The notes below the pieces were generated by a model. The model was not told the origin of the DNA and made no database searches. It saw only the letters and a program-made list of their open reading frames with translations. Shown one piece after another: positions 42,473 to 51,662 of a DNA stretch of 64,000 bases. Numbering within the stretch: the stretch's first letter is position 1; the number at the start of each line of letters is the position of its first letter. A program made the translations under genes and the position numbers. This DNA is from 21-14-0-10-47-8 sp966211455 (GTDB lineage Bacteria > Bdellovibrionota > Bdellovibrionia > Bdellovibrionales > Bdellovibrionaceae): NCBI GenBank assembly GCA_966211455.1, contig CBIHNI010000014.1, forward strand, positions 62,001 to 126,000. The letters run 5' to 3'.

Positions 42473-43099
42473 ATGAAAAACATTTTTGCTTTCTTGATTT
42501 TAAGCGTGATGGTGCATTCGGCGGCCCAGGCCCAGAATTGCACGATCAACTTGGGTCCTTACAACCAGTATACGATTTACTCGAAAACACCGACGACGAT
42601 CGACGTGGTTTCGGATAGCGTCGGTTGGTTGACCGAACTGAATCCTTCAAGATCCACGGGCAGCACCCGGTATTTTCAGTACGAAGATCAATACGGAAAC
42701 TTGAATAAAGAGTTGAGCGTGCAAGGCAATCAAATCAGCTTTTATGATTTCGAGCAGCAGCGATACTATTTCCAAAACATGCCTTGCGGTATGACGGTCA
42801 CGATCGGATCCAAGGCGCCGGCGCAAAATGCGAGTTCTTTGCGGGCCACGTGTTCGGTGGAAGATGTCCTTCAGGACGGCAAAGCAATTCCGTTCGTGGT
42901 CGATGGCAACGGCCGTCCGGTGAAAGTGACGGTGCCTTACCGAAACGAACCGCCCGAAGATCTGACCCAAGATCCGCAAGATCCAAATCATTATCTGGGC
43001 CGAGATCATGGCGATTTTCAGACCCATATCCGAGTCAGACCGGATGGAAGTTTCACGCTGCAAGCCGTGGAAGAATCAGGTGGGAGCTTGTGCCGCTAG
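42473..43099 (+). CDS. Exported hypothetical protein
   Basis: 208 residues. Signal peptide 1-20 (AQA-Q). The mature chain is beta-rich with cysteines in NCTINL, MPCGMT, ATCSVE and the C-terminal LCR. The middle (PYRNEPPEDLTQDPQDPN) is Pro/Asp-rich. AGAGAAG lies before the ATG. It follows the small exported gene by 30 bases. I do not recognise a family. A hairpin (43137-43166) follows. Confidence 0.72.
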   Translation: MKNIFAFLILSVMVHSAAQAQNCTINLGPYNQYTIYSKTPTTIDVVSDSVGWLTELNPSRSTGSTRYFQYEDQYGNLNKELSVQGNQISFYDFEQQRYYFQNMPCGMTVTIGSKAPAQNASSLRATCSVEDVLQDGKAIPFVVDGNGRPVKVTVPYRNEPPEDLTQDPQDPNHYLGRDHGDFQTHIRVRPDGSFTLQAVEESGGSLCR

Positions 43100-43136
43100 T
43101 CTGAACCACTGTCGAACTTTTATTCAAAAAGTGTGA

Positions 43137-43166
43137 GAGCCTGTTCCTGGTTTTTGGAACAGGCTC
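43137..43166. terminator. Hairpin, probable terminator
   Basis: GAGCCTGTTCC (43137-43147) and GGAACAGGCTC (43156-43166) form a perfect 11-bp stem. The following TTATCTTA is only modestly T-rich. Confidence 0.65.
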
Positions 43167-43217
43167 CGGTTATCTTAGGTCCGGAAATATCAACAGATTT
43201 TTCGGATGGAGATAAAA

Positions 43218-43793
43218 ATGAACCACCCTCGATTGATTCTATTTAAAACTGTTCTTTTAAGCATGATCACATTGGTATCGATGCAGACCTTCGCACAACA
43301 AACGGTTCCAGAAAATCATCCAGGCTGTCCGATGCTGGATTTTTCAGGTAAAGATGAAGACAATCTTCTTTGCGGGTACGATGTCGCAAAGCTTGCAAAT
43401 CGGGACAATCGTCGCTTGACCGTCGAGATCAAAGCCCATGTAGAATATGGGGATCTAACCGAGTTTCCGAATACCAAGGTTTCCTTCAGTGACAGTCAAT
43501 GTTTGCCAAGCTCGGCATCTTCCGAACAGTCACGGTTGGGAGCGGTTATCGAATGTGGTGGCGGCGCGAACTTGAGAATGGTTGGCCGAGTGGTCAATGT
43601 TTATGGAAAGGGCGCAAATAAAAAGTATCTGTATCGATTCTGGCAACAGCAGTGGGATCCAAAATCGTCATTCGAGCCGACATGCCTTTATGTCACTTCG
43701 ATGACCACAATGTCGAATTGCCGCTTCAAGGGCGCTGCCCAGCAGCAGCTTGTGCCCAAAGAGCCGCAATATACGACGATCACGGGCCGATAG
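43218..43793 (+). CDS. Exported hypothetical protein
   Basis: 191 residues. Signal peptide 1-27 (TFA-Q). Cysteines in GCPMLD, LLCGYD, SQCLPS, IECGGG, PTCLYV and NCRFKG give six mature Cys, likely three disulfides. GGAG lies 6 bases before the ATG at 43218; the ATG at 43206 overlaps that site and is not used. Hairpin 43804-43830 (CGACTGG with CCAGTCG) follows the stop. The set of exported proteins here suggests a secretome block. Confidence 0.72.
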   Translation: MNHPRLILFKTVLLSMITLVSMQTFAQQTVPENHPGCPMLDFSGKDEDNLLCGYDVAKLANRDNRRLTVEIKAHVEYGDLTEFPNTKVSFSDSQCLPSSASSEQSRLGAVIECGGGANLRMVGRVVNVYGKGANKKYLYRFWQQQWDPKSSFEPTCLYVTSMTTMSNCRFKGAAQQQLVPKEPQYTTITGR

Positions 43794-43803
43794 ACTCTTT
43801 GTG

Positions 43804-43830
43804 CGACTGGTTTGAGCTTGGTGGCCAGTC
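43804..43830. terminator. Hairpin between exported gene and three-gene operon
   Basis: CGACTGG (43804-43810) and CCAGTCG (43824-43830) form a 7-bp stem. It lies just after the stop of the exported-protein gene, without a T-run. Confidence 0.45.
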
Positions 43831-43949
43831 GTAACTTCGCAGCGGTTCTGCTTTGTGTTAGTTCAAAGTCATCTGCCATTTGCTCTCTGAAGATTTATCG
43901 CTCATCCTAATTTGGATCGATAAACTTGAGGATTCAGCAGGGGCAGCAG

Positions 43950-44504
43950 GTGAAACTTCCAAACTTCGGATATGACGGGCAGACTTTGCGCGAAGTCGTA
44001 CAAGATGCGGAAGGCTTGCGAAGTTATATTGCCGATCTGGAAACGCAATTGCAGCAAAGCAAAGACCCTGTCAAGCAAGCCAGTCTTTTGGGGGAAATCG
44101 GAACCTATCTGCGAAGCCTGGGTGATCTGGATCAGGCCGAGCAAAAACTGAAATCAGCATTGGCCTTGATTGAGACCCATGCCCTGGGATCGCAGCGACA
44201 GGCGCAGCAGATGATTCGTCTGGCGCATGTTTACCAGTGGAAAAAAGATTTCGCGCAAAGTAACGCGCTTTTCGAGCAAGTGATCTCGTTGTGTCAAGAG
44301 GATCGCTACGCAAAAGCCTATCTTGATTTTGCTCTTCAGCACGCCGGGAAAAATTTTTTCGATCAAGAGCGGTGGAGTGAAGCCTTGGTTTGCTTTCAGA
44401 AAGCGCTGGAGCTGCGAATTGAAAAAGCATCGCCACAAGATCAAATCGAATCGACAGAAAAAGCTATTGCGGAAACCAAACGTCGCATGGGCGGGTCCAA
44501 GTGA
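43950..44504 (+). CDS. TPR-like protein, first of three coupled genes
   Basis: 184 residues from the GTG at 43950, with AGGGG 6 bases upstream; a TTG at 43926 would add eight residues but has no site. The chain is alpha-helical with two or three TPR-like hairpins (LGEIGTYLRSLGDLDQAEQ, MIRLAHVYQWKKDFAQSNAL, ERWSEALVCFQKALEL). No signal peptide, so cytoplasmic; it likely binds its partner protein. The stop overlaps the next start as GTGA. Confidence 0.75.
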   Translation: MKLPNFGYDGQTLREVVQDAEGLRSYIADLETQLQQSKDPVKQASLLGEIGTYLRSLGDLDQAEQKLKSALALIETHALGSQRQAQQMIRLAHVYQWKKDFAQSNALFEQVISLCQEDRYAKAYLDFALQHAGKNFFDQERWSEALVCFQKALELRIEKASPQDQIESTEKAIAETKRRMGGSK

Positions 44505-45352
44505 AAAGACCCGAAGTTCCTGTGATTCAGATCCGACCTTTGGAAAGCTTGTCTGGTTATCCGGGTCTAGAGAATCAATTTCCAAATTACGTTCCAGAAG
44601 ATTTATCCACGGCACCCCTGCAAATATACTGGGAAGGGCCCGAGCGCCATGTGGGCCGATCTGAACAGGCGATCCGCTTGGGGAAATGGCCTTTCTACGA
44701 ACATTTTTCGAACGCGAATTTTTGTGCGCAGCTGACTTTGGCATCCGGATTTCTGATCTGGATGGCCGGTCGATTTCAGCATGTGGTGCCAGACGAAGCG
44801 CAAGAGTGTTTAGAACTTGCCGAAGCGGTCTTTGCGTACCAAGTGGACTGGCGATACACAGATCGCAGCGCGGGAAGAATCCATTCGGCACCTTCGTGGC
44901 CACCGGCGCGATCGGCGATGATGCAGAATAAGCTCTATATGTGGCACAGTATGACCAAGTGGGAAAGCTACTATCGCCCCATCCAAGAGCTGTACCGAAT
45001 GTCCGAACTGGTAAAGCATATTCTACCAGTTGGAAAAGCGCGCAAAGAATTTAAAAGCTGGATGGATTTTGCACAGGCTCGGTTGTTGAAACATGCTTCG
45101 GCACCAGATGTGGATTTTGTCATGAAGTCGAAGTTCGAAAGTGTGAAAGCTTGGCAGTCTTGGATCGCGCAGTTCCAAGGTGTGGCATTGCCGCCGGAAA
45201 TCTTGGATCCCGAATTCGATTACCGTCCTGAGCATCGGGAAGAGCTGGTCGCGGATTTTTTGAAGGGTTTGGACTGGCGGAAAAATCGGTTTTTGCGGTC
45301 GCCGCAAACAATGCGTGAAATCGGATTTGTCGGGGAGCCGTACCGGTTATGA
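44501..45352 (+). CDS. Cytoplasmic protein of unknown family, middle gene of operon
   Basis: 283 residues with a GTG start overlapping the previous stop. No signal peptide. The centre is Trp/Tyr/Met-rich and helical (YMWHSMTKWESYY), and the C-terminal half is acidic with Pro-rich turns. I do not recognise a family. Coupling on both sides (GTGA, then ATGA) suggests a three-part complex made in set ratio. It resembles the orphan middle genes seen in polymorphic-toxin immunity loci, but there is no direct evidence. Confidence 0.65.
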   Translation: MKRPEVPVIQIRPLESLSGYPGLENQFPNYVPEDLSTAPLQIYWEGPERHVGRSEQAIRLGKWPFYEHFSNANFCAQLTLASGFLIWMAGRFQHVVPDEAQECLELAEAVFAYQVDWRYTDRSAGRIHSAPSWPPARSAMMQNKLYMWHSMTKWESYYRPIQELYRMSELVKHILPVGKARKEFKSWMDFAQARLLKHASAPDVDFVMKSKFESVKAWQSWIAQFQGVALPPEILDPEFDYRPEHREELVADFLKGLDWRKNRFLRSPQTMREIGFVGEPYRL

Positions 45353-46728
45353 AATTTCTGAACTGGGTTGATATTCAGATTTTGGTTCCGGCATTTACAA
45401 TTTTCGCGGGTGCGGATGCGATTTATGATCCAAGCCTGGATAACAAGTACCGATTTTATTTTTGGGATCCTTTATTCGATGCCAGCTTTGATTGGGAAAA
45501 TCTAACTCCCGCCAAGCTCAAGTCACGGAACAAATCGAGTGAGAAGATTTTGGTCCACAAAGGCGAGCCGCCGGTCGGCTGGTACCGATTTGAAATCGAA
45601 CTTTGCGAATCCTTCTTTCAGCTTTCAAAAAAATCCATGGCAAGGCCCGAATCAAAAATAATTCTGGAAAAATTTCCGTCTGGCCTGATCCCGGCGAAAA
45701 CTTTGGGCGATTTGCTTGAGACGAGCAAAATTTCTGACCTGCAGTTGGAAGACTGCGAGATCCTGGCTTGCGTACGGACGGACGGGGACGTGATCGACGC
45801 CATGAAAGCTGCTACATGGACCATGCACGGACCGTCATGGCCGTCGGGCTCGGAACAAGGTGTGCACAAGAAGCTTGAGAAAGGATCGAAGCTGGAGCCA
45901 GCACTTCGAAAGAAATTTGCAGGATTAGGTGCGTATTTGAAGAATCATCTTCTGATGTTCGCACAAACGGCTGATTCGAAAGTCGGCGCGCATTTTCTGG
46001 GGACCGAATCCGCAAACCGCTTCAAAGCTTTGCAAGAAATGGGATTTGAAACCATCGTAGCTTGGCGCTTGAACGATCAGCTGACCGAGACTGCGGTTTT
46101 CAGATTGAATCCAAGCAAAGTTCAACCCGATGAACGCCCCTTCATTCATCGTCCGAAGGCTGTTCCCGCGACGGCGACATTCACCGATTCGCACAAGCTT
46201 TGGAAGCAGGCGGTGTGGGAAGATTGTCCGTTGGATTCAGAAGGCCGCAGGCAGGGTCTTCTTAAAGTCTGGCGGGAAGATGGAAGCTTGCTTGCAGATT
46301 GGCCGATGGTCCATGGCAAAGCGCAGGGATTGGAAACCGTGTACCATCCAGATGGAACGATCTACTCGGAGGTCCAGTGGAAAGAGGGCTTGGTGATGGA
46401 AGCCAGCGTGACCCGCTCTGAAGGGCCGACAGATCAGCCTTTTCCACCGAAATCTCATCCAGATATCTGGCGGATCGTGCATAACTCACGTGATGGTATT
46501 CTTTATTGTCGTCAGCGTTTTTTCGACAAACAGGGACAGGAAATTTCAGTGCAAGGGGGGCTGCTTCCACCAAGGCCTGCAACTGTACCCGAAGAGGCTT
46601 GGTATTTCTCGAAAACGAAGCAATGGTTTCACACGCTCTATCGCCAACGAGATATGCAAAGTCTTGGTTTGCAAAGAACCTGGGATGCCGACGGAAACCT
46701 GACCAACGAACAGATCGAGATCGCCTGA
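45349..46728 (+). CDS. MORN_2/YwqK-like protein, last gene of operon
   Basis: 459 residues, ATG overlapping the previous stop. The N-terminal 290 residues are of unknown fold (YRFYFWDPLFDASFDWENL). The C-terminal part (about 300-355) contains MORN_2-type repeats: GRRQGLLKVWREDGSLLADW and GKAQGLETVYHPDGTIYSEV. These are found in YwqK-like 'antitoxin' annotations and repeat proteins. No signal peptide is clear. Together with its two coupled partners it may be an orphan system. Confidence 0.65.
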   Translation: MKFLNWVDIQILVPAFTIFAGADAIYDPSLDNKYRFYFWDPLFDASFDWENLTPAKLKSRNKSSEKILVHKGEPPVGWYRFEIELCESFFQLSKKSMARPESKIILEKFPSGLIPAKTLGDLLETSKISDLQLEDCEILACVRTDGDVIDAMKAATWTMHGPSWPSGSEQGVHKKLEKGSKLEPALRKKFAGLGAYLKNHLLMFAQTADSKVGAHFLGTESANRFKALQEMGFETIVAWRLNDQLTETAVFRLNPSKVQPDERPFIHRPKAVPATATFTDSHKLWKQAVWEDCPLDSEGRRQGLLKVWREDGSLLADWPMVHGKAQGLETVYHPDGTIYSEVQWKEGLVMEASVTRSEGPTDQPFPPKSHPDIWRIVHNSRDGILYCRQRFFDKQGQEISVQGGLLPPRPATVPEEAWYFSKTKQWFHTLYRQRDMQSLGLQRTWDADGNLTNEQIEIA

Positions 46729-46791
46729 TATCCATCAAAGGCCTAGTCTTGAAGTCTCAATAATCTTCTTAAATATTCCGATAATTTTGAA

Positions 46792-47844
46792 ATGAAGAGA
46801 TGTCTATTTACATTCGTGCTGATGATGCAAACAGTGGCAATGGCCGCTGGAAAGTCATCTGCGATGGCAGAGGCGTGTGCCAAAAAATGCCCATCTTATC
46901 AGAACACCGAAGTTTGCTTTATTGGTAAAAGTACCGAGATCGGTATTGGCAGGATTTTAAATCCGGTCACGCATAAGCTCTTACAGCCAGGATCTTGCCA
47001 GGGGATTGCAGACCAAAGAATCATCAATGACCCGTCTGAAATCCCGCAAGAGCTGGCAAAAATTTTGAATAGCTGCAAACGGGTTTCAAGAATGGTGCTG
47101 TTTGCGCACTCGAGCTCAAACCTAATGAATATGGGCACCATTGGAAAGAACATTCTGATTGTTGATTGGAAAAATTTGGATCCACAAATGAGCTGTGCGT
47201 TTGCCGATCACGCCAATATCGACCTTCGCGGTTGCAATATTGGAAAAGGTTGTGATGGACAAAAGCAAATGTATGAAATTGCCAAAGCCTTTTTGGGAGA
47301 CAAGCCCGGAAGACTTTCAGCTCCGACGGAGCTAGCAGCATCTGACAGAATTAATTTCGCAAAAGCGAGAAGTGTGAATGGCAAAGATCGAACCCTGATC
47401 TATTCGGGGAAAAGAAGTGATGTTGTATTTGGATACGAGGGTTTGTTGCTGTCCACACCCGAAGCTCATCAGGTTTGTGTCGATGATCTCAAGGCTATAA
47501 AAGCCCGGTTCGAACAATTGGAAGCTGTTATGATCCGAAAAAAATGTTCGGTCGATCTCGGTGCTTGGCGCCGAGCACTGAATGATTTGGAAACTTACTT
47601 TTCGAATTCCAAGTTTACCATGCTTCCCGGTGATGGCTACCTGCACCTGTTGGAAACGGGTCTCGAAAAAGTTTTCGCACAAGCAATCCAGATCTGCCGA
47701 GTGAACGACTTTCGGGAAAGTATCATGAAATCAGATCGCCCCGAGGACAAAGAATACCTTCGCCTTCTGGAAACACCTGAACCCAAAGAGGCTCCAGCCT
47801 CAGGTGCAACGCCCCGATCTTCACCATCAGGTGCCACTCGCTAA
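46792..47844 (+). CDS. Exported protein with clan-CD-like (DUF4347-like) core
   Basis: 350 residues. Signal peptide 1-19 (AMA-A). The central part (about 100-190) has MVLFAHSSSNLM, then IDLRGCNIGKGCDG: the His and Cys are placed as in caspase/gingipain-fold (clan CD) peptidases and the DUF4347 domain. The C-terminal 150 residues are helical with a Pro/Ser-rich tail. If active it would be a cysteine peptidase in the periplasm or outside; degenerate motifs make this uncertain. Convergent with the ART-like gene, with a 4-base overlap at the stops. Confidence 0.6.
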   Translation: MKRCLFTFVLMMQTVAMAAGKSSAMAEACAKKCPSYQNTEVCFIGKSTEIGIGRILNPVTHKLLQPGSCQGIADQRIINDPSEIPQELAKILNSCKRVSRMVLFAHSSSNLMNMGTIGKNILIVDWKNLDPQMSCAFADHANIDLRGCNIGKGCDGQKQMYEIAKAFLGDKPGRLSAPTELAASDRINFAKARSVNGKDRTLIYSGKRSDVVFGYEGLLLSTPEAHQVCVDDLKAIKARFEQLEAVMIRKKCSVDLGAWRRALNDLETYFSNSKFTMLPGDGYLHLLETGLEKVFAQAIQICRVNDFRESIMKSDRPEDKEYLRLLETPEPKEAPASGATPRSSPSGATR

Positions 47845-48989
47845 GGGTTTGGGCTGTTTAAAATTTGTTCGATCGGCGCAACGCGGATCGTGTCGTTGCT
47901 GTTGCGTAAGATATTTCGAACCATTTCGACTTTGTCTGCGGGAACAAAGACGACGCGAACTTCAGAAGGTCTTGCGCCACCGGCGATAGCGATTTCTTTT
48001 TGACCCGAAGGCCCTTCGTAGCTGATCCATCTCATTCTTTTTTCAGGGGCAGGTGCGATACCATAGATAACGGGAAAGCCTTCTTCGACCAAGGCTTTTT
48101 CCTGGGATGTCAGACGGTCCCATTGCTTGATTCTTTGCTTTTCGATTTCAATGGATTTTTTGGGTATTTCCCCGGATTGTTTTTGCAGTTCTTGGATATT
48201 TTGCATGGCTTTTTCCGGGGTCCATCCTTTGTTGAAGCCTTGGCTGGCATATTCGACATTGCGTTCGAAATTATCGAATGAAAAAGTCGAAAGCGATTTT
48301 TGATTCACCGAAAATTCGGAATCAATTCCGAATTTCATTTCGCCACCGAAAGGAATTTTACCTTGCTTCGCCAGCTCGCCGGTTGGAACCAGCCCTTCGG
48401 GCGATTTGCCTAGGAATCCCAGCAGGGACGAAGAGCCGGATCCATGAAACAGCTGGGATCCGTTGGCGTTTTCAACGACGTAGCGATAGCGATTGATATT
48501 TTCATTGAGATGCTGCTCGAAGAAAGCACTGGGTTGACCATTTCGGTCTTTTCCAAAGTTGCTTAATTTCTTGCTGAGATCGGGGCTGTTAAACGCCTTG
48601 GCATTCTGTGCGCCTTTTTCACTTAGCGGAGGCAAGGAGGCATATTTATCGACCTCCATGATGACATGTTTCGATTGGATGCTGCGTCTATCGATAAAAG
48701 ACCACGGAAGCTTTTGCTCGACGCCATTGACGTCATAAAAAATGGCTTCGGCATCTTCGCGCAGGTATCGGCCATTCGCCGCGGTCCCGTTTGAGAATTT
48801 AAAATTAAACAACTCTCCAGGGGAAAGCTCGGTCGAACGTTTTGTGACCGGCGCCACCTTGCGCATGTCACGTACCATCTGCATGGCGCGATCGATAAAG
48901 CTGCATTTGCCTTCGGCTTGCGCCGAGACCGAGATCAACAAAGCGGTGAAGATGAGAGCGCTTTGGCGTTTCACGTTTAAAAACGACAT
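47841..48989 (-). CDS. Exported ADP-ribosyltransferase-like protein
   Basis: 382 residues. Signal peptide 1-25 (AQA-E). The segment LFHGSGSSSLLGFLG (about residue 180), followed by PTGELAKQGKIPFGGE and SVNQKSLSTFSF, resembles the first strands of ADP-ribosyltransferase folds, in which the HGS-type motif binds NAD. A later Glu (IYGIAPAPEKRMRW, or a neighbouring one) could be the catalytic acid. The role would be an exported toxin or effector. The family call is tentative. Overlaps the 642-residue partner gene by 13 bases. Confidence 0.55.
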   Translation of the reverse strand: MSFLNVKRQSALIFTALLISVSAQAEGKCSFIDRAMQMVRDMRKVAPVTKRSTELSPGELFNFKFSNGTAANGRYLREDAEAIFYDVNGVEQKLPWSFIDRRSIQSKHVIMEVDKYASLPPLSEKGAQNAKAFNSPDLSKKLSNFGKDRNGQPSAFFEQHLNENINRYRYVVENANGSQLFHGSGSSSLLGFLGKSPEGLVPTGELAKQGKIPFGGEMKFGIDSEFSVNQKSLSTFSFDNFERNVEYASQGFNKGWTPEKAMQNIQELQKQSGEIPKKSIEIEKQRIKQWDRLTSQEKALVEEGFPVIYGIAPAPEKRMRWISYEGPSGQKEIAIAGGARPSEVRVVFVPADKVEMVRNILRNSNDTIRVAPIEQILNSPNP

Positions 48990-50905
48990 GTGCCCGCCGA
49001 TTTCAATTCTTCACGCAATTGCAGAGAAAGTTTTTTTGTCTGCTCTGGGGACAGCTCCGAAACCTCTTGCAGAAATTGTTTGGCTTTTTGTGGATTGGCG
49101 ATCGCCAGTTGGGCGAGCACTTCACCTGAATCTTCCCCAAGCTCGGTTAAAAATCTTTTGCCGGCTTGGCTTTCCAGTTGGGTGAAAAGGGATTGCAGGT
49201 TCGAGGCGTTCTGGCCCAGTCTGGAAACGCTTCCGCCGGCGCCGCGACCGATGGCTTTGACAAATGGTGCAAGCCCCAAAGCTGACAAGCCAGCCCCGGC
49301 ATAAGAGCCGACCGCTTTGTTCATCGAGCGAATATAGTCGTTGCAGGTATCGCTATCGCCGCTATTTGAAAAGCAGGCGGTCCGCTGCAAGTCTGAAAGC
49401 TCTTGCATCTGCATGCCACCGACAAGAGCCGTGGTCATATCCACGGCGGACAATCCAGCCAGTACGACACCGGCGGTTGAGCCAACGGCGCCGGATGCGA
49501 ACGTGAAAGGGATGGTGCCGATGGTGACGCCGACCAGGGACCAACCCAAAAATTTTTTCTGCGTCTCTTCCTTCGAAATCTCGCTTAGAGCTTTGCAGTA
49601 CATGGGGATCACTTGCGGTTGATCCGCCATCAGTTGCGCCGCCGAACGGGGGTTTGCGATCATCAGATCTTTCACCAGATCGAAGGCATCGTCGTTTGTC
49701 AGGCGGGTTGCATTCAGTTTTTGAAAAACCCCCGAGAGCTTACTTTTGACGGCCGAAAGCTGACGACTTCTGGATGCCAAGATATTATCGGCGTTGACGT
49801 AAGAAATGCGATCGGCGATTGGCATCCGGGAGCTGCCGATTTCGGGCCGCGCCGGGGGCTCGAGACCCAGGCTCAGTTTGAGCGGACCCTCGATGACGGT
49901 GGGGTTGCTATGCACACCTAGGGTTTCGTTCCACTGCTGTTCGTTGGCCAGCAATTGAGCTACAGGACTATCGCTGATCTCTTTTTGTCGGTTGTAAAAA
50001 TCAAAGGGGACTTCGGACAGCATCTCGGTGGATTTAGCGGCCCTTTCAATGGCTGGTCCTGGTTTTGGAACTTGAATCATTTTTTCGGCCAGTCGTGGTT
50101 TTTGCAAGATGCCGATCACAGACCCATTGTTTGCAACCAGTTGATTGAATTGGGAAGCTAGCTCGGCACTTTGTGAAGACATATGATAGCCAGCCAAAGG
50201 ATTGTACAAGGCCGCGTACATGCTCTGAACTTGGCTTTGAAGCTCTTGCGAAATCTCTTGGGCGGTCTTAGGTTTGAAATTTTGCTTTTTCAAAGACTCG
50301 ATTTCGGATTGTGCAGCTTGATCCAATTGCTTTGCAAATTCGTCAGTGCAGGATTTTTGCCGGCACAGAACTTTTTTCAGATCCGGCTCGTTCATTTTGT
50401 CTTTGATCAGGTACTGAAAGCGGGCTTCGACCTTGGCTGCCGACAAGGCGGTGTCTTTGAAAAGACGTGTGGCGACCGATTTGGCGGTCAGTGCGTTTTT
50501 CTGGCCATTCACCACTTGATCAAATTCTTTTGCAAAGGCGTCCAAACCTTTCAGCAAACTTTTTGGCGAGCAATCGATTTTCGTTTCTTTTAAAAGGGCT
50601 GCTTTCAGAATCCGATTTCCGACTTCAGAAGTCGTGGTATCTTTGCCAAAGCATTGATCCAATTGGGCCTTCATCGCATAAACAGCCTGCAGCTTTTGCG
50701 CTTGCTGAATATAGTTTTGGCCCTGCGGTGTTTTGCTAAGCTCGGCACTTTGATTTTGAACAGCGTCGATAAAGCCTTGAATTTGATTTTTATTAAAAGG
50801 CGCAATCGCGGCCCGGATCGCCAGCACATCGACGCTTTCCGATCCAGCGAAAGCTGGCGGGGTCGAAAGGCACGCTGTGATAAGGAAAGAAATCAGTCTT
50901 TTCAC
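48977..50905 (-). CDS. Large exported helical protein with hydrophobic hairpin
   Basis: 642 residues. Signal peptide 1-20 (AFA-G). Mostly helical, with several Gln/Lys-rich coiled-coil stretches (about 40-240). A Gly/Ala-rich hydrophobic stretch (about 455-495; GTIPFTFASGAVGS then VVLAGLSAVD) may insert into a membrane, as in pore-forming or translocator proteins. Cysteines are paired. Its 3' end overlaps the ART-like gene by 13 bases, so the pair is co-translated: a possible carrier or translocator plus an enzymatic partner. A perfect 18-bp palindrome lies 64-81 bases upstream of the start. Confidence 0.65.
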   Translation of the reverse strand: MKRLISFLITACLSTPPAFAGSESVDVLAIRAAIAPFNKNQIQGFIDAVQNQSAELSKTPQGQNYIQQAQKLQAVYAMKAQLDQCFGKDTTTSEVGNRILKAALLKETKIDCSPKSLLKGLDAFAKEFDQVVNGQKNALTAKSVATRLFKDTALSAAKVEARFQYLIKDKMNEPDLKKVLCRQKSCTDEFAKQLDQAAQSEIESLKKQNFKPKTAQEISQELQSQVQSMYAALYNPLAGYHMSSQSAELASQFNQLVANNGSVIGILQKPRLAEKMIQVPKPGPAIERAAKSTEMLSEVPFDFYNRQKEISDSPVAQLLANEQQWNETLGVHSNPTVIEGPLKLSLGLEPPARPEIGSSRMPIADRISYVNADNILASRSRQLSAVKSKLSGVFQKLNATRLTNDDAFDLVKDLMIANPRSAAQLMADQPQVIPMYCKALSEISKEETQKKFLGWSLVGVTIGTIPFTFASGAVGSTAGVVLAGLSAVDMTTALVGGMQMQELSDLQRTACFSNSGDSDTCNDYIRSMNKAVGSYAGAGLSALGLAPFVKAIGRGAGGSVSRLGQNASNLQSLFTQLESQAGKRFLTELGEDSGEVLAQLAIANPQKAKQFLQEVSELSPEQTKKLSLQLREELKSAGTCRF

Positions 50906-50968
50906 GACCTGATCTATTCGGAAATTCCCAATGTCCGCGGAACGGTCTTTGGTCGGGAATCAAGGATT

Positions 50969-50986
50969 TAACTGTCGCGACAGTTA
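50969..50986. promoter_or_regulatory. Perfect 18-bp palindrome, candidate operator
   Basis: The sequence TAACTGTCGCGACAGTTA at 50969-50986 is a perfect palindrome. It lies 64-81 bases upstream of the start of the 642-residue exported protein on the minus strand and near no other gene start. Its length and symmetry suit a dimeric regulator. Confidence 0.6.
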
Positions 50987-51082
50987 GGCTGCGTTCAAGT
51001 ACTGGAAGTTGAAACCTATACCAACATCGCGGTACGAAAGCGGACCGACCGGCGGATCGATCCAGCTTTCAGACTTTTGCGA

Positions 51083-51496
51083 CTACTGTTCGATATCGCA
51101 GTTCAGGCTTTGCTTTTTGTCTTTTTCAGTCAAAGTCGACATGCCGTCGTCGGCCGAAGCTTCGATCATTTCCAAAGAAACCTTCTGAGATTTGTTTGAA
51201 AATTTGAAAGCGATAGCCTGAGCGTTGGCAGGTGTTTCGTATTTCAAAGTGTAGCGGTTCAGCAATTTGATTTTGGCGCCGGTCTCGGTGTTGGTCGAAT
51301 AAATCGAAACCGCAGCTTGAGTCAGATCGCCTTTCACAGAGTTGGCATATCCCGTGGCTTCAAGGACTTGATTCTCTGTTTCGGTAAAGTAACAAGTGGC
51401 TTGCATCTTTTTGATCGGAGCTTTTCCGCCACCCGCGCCGACCGCGTGGGCCAACGAAGCCGAAGAAATAAGAGCCATCAACATCATTTTTTTCAT
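51083..51496 (-). CDS. Exported hypothetical protein
   Basis: 137 residues. Signal peptide 1-18 (AHA-V), Gly-rich junction (GAGGGK), two cysteines (ATCYFT and NCDIEQ) at the two ends of the domain, likely a disulfide. The middle is beta-rich. AAGGGAA lies before the ATG. No family recognised. It stands alone between the 642-residue protein gene and map. Confidence 0.75.
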   Translation of the reverse strand: MKKMMLMALISSASLAHAVGAGGGKAPIKKMQATCYFTETENQVLEATGYANSVKGDLTQAAVSIYSTNTETGAKIKLLNRYTLKYETPANAQAIAFKFSNKSQKVSLEMIEASADDGMSTLTEKDKKQSLNCDIEQ

Positions 51497-51662
51497 ATCA
51501 GTTCCCTTTCATTGATATAAAGCAGAGGCGAATTCTACTGCACGGCTTGAGAACCGCAACTGTTCACATTTTTGACAGCTAAAGCTTGCAAACGCCCGGC
51601 GTCTCGTCGGGCGAAAAGGGATTCTTTTGGACCCAGGGATGGAATGTCAGTATACTGGGACC

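Noticed and set aside
43926..43949. TTG start at 43926 for the TPR-like gene
   Set aside because: No ribosome site; GTG at 43950 has AGGGG upstream.
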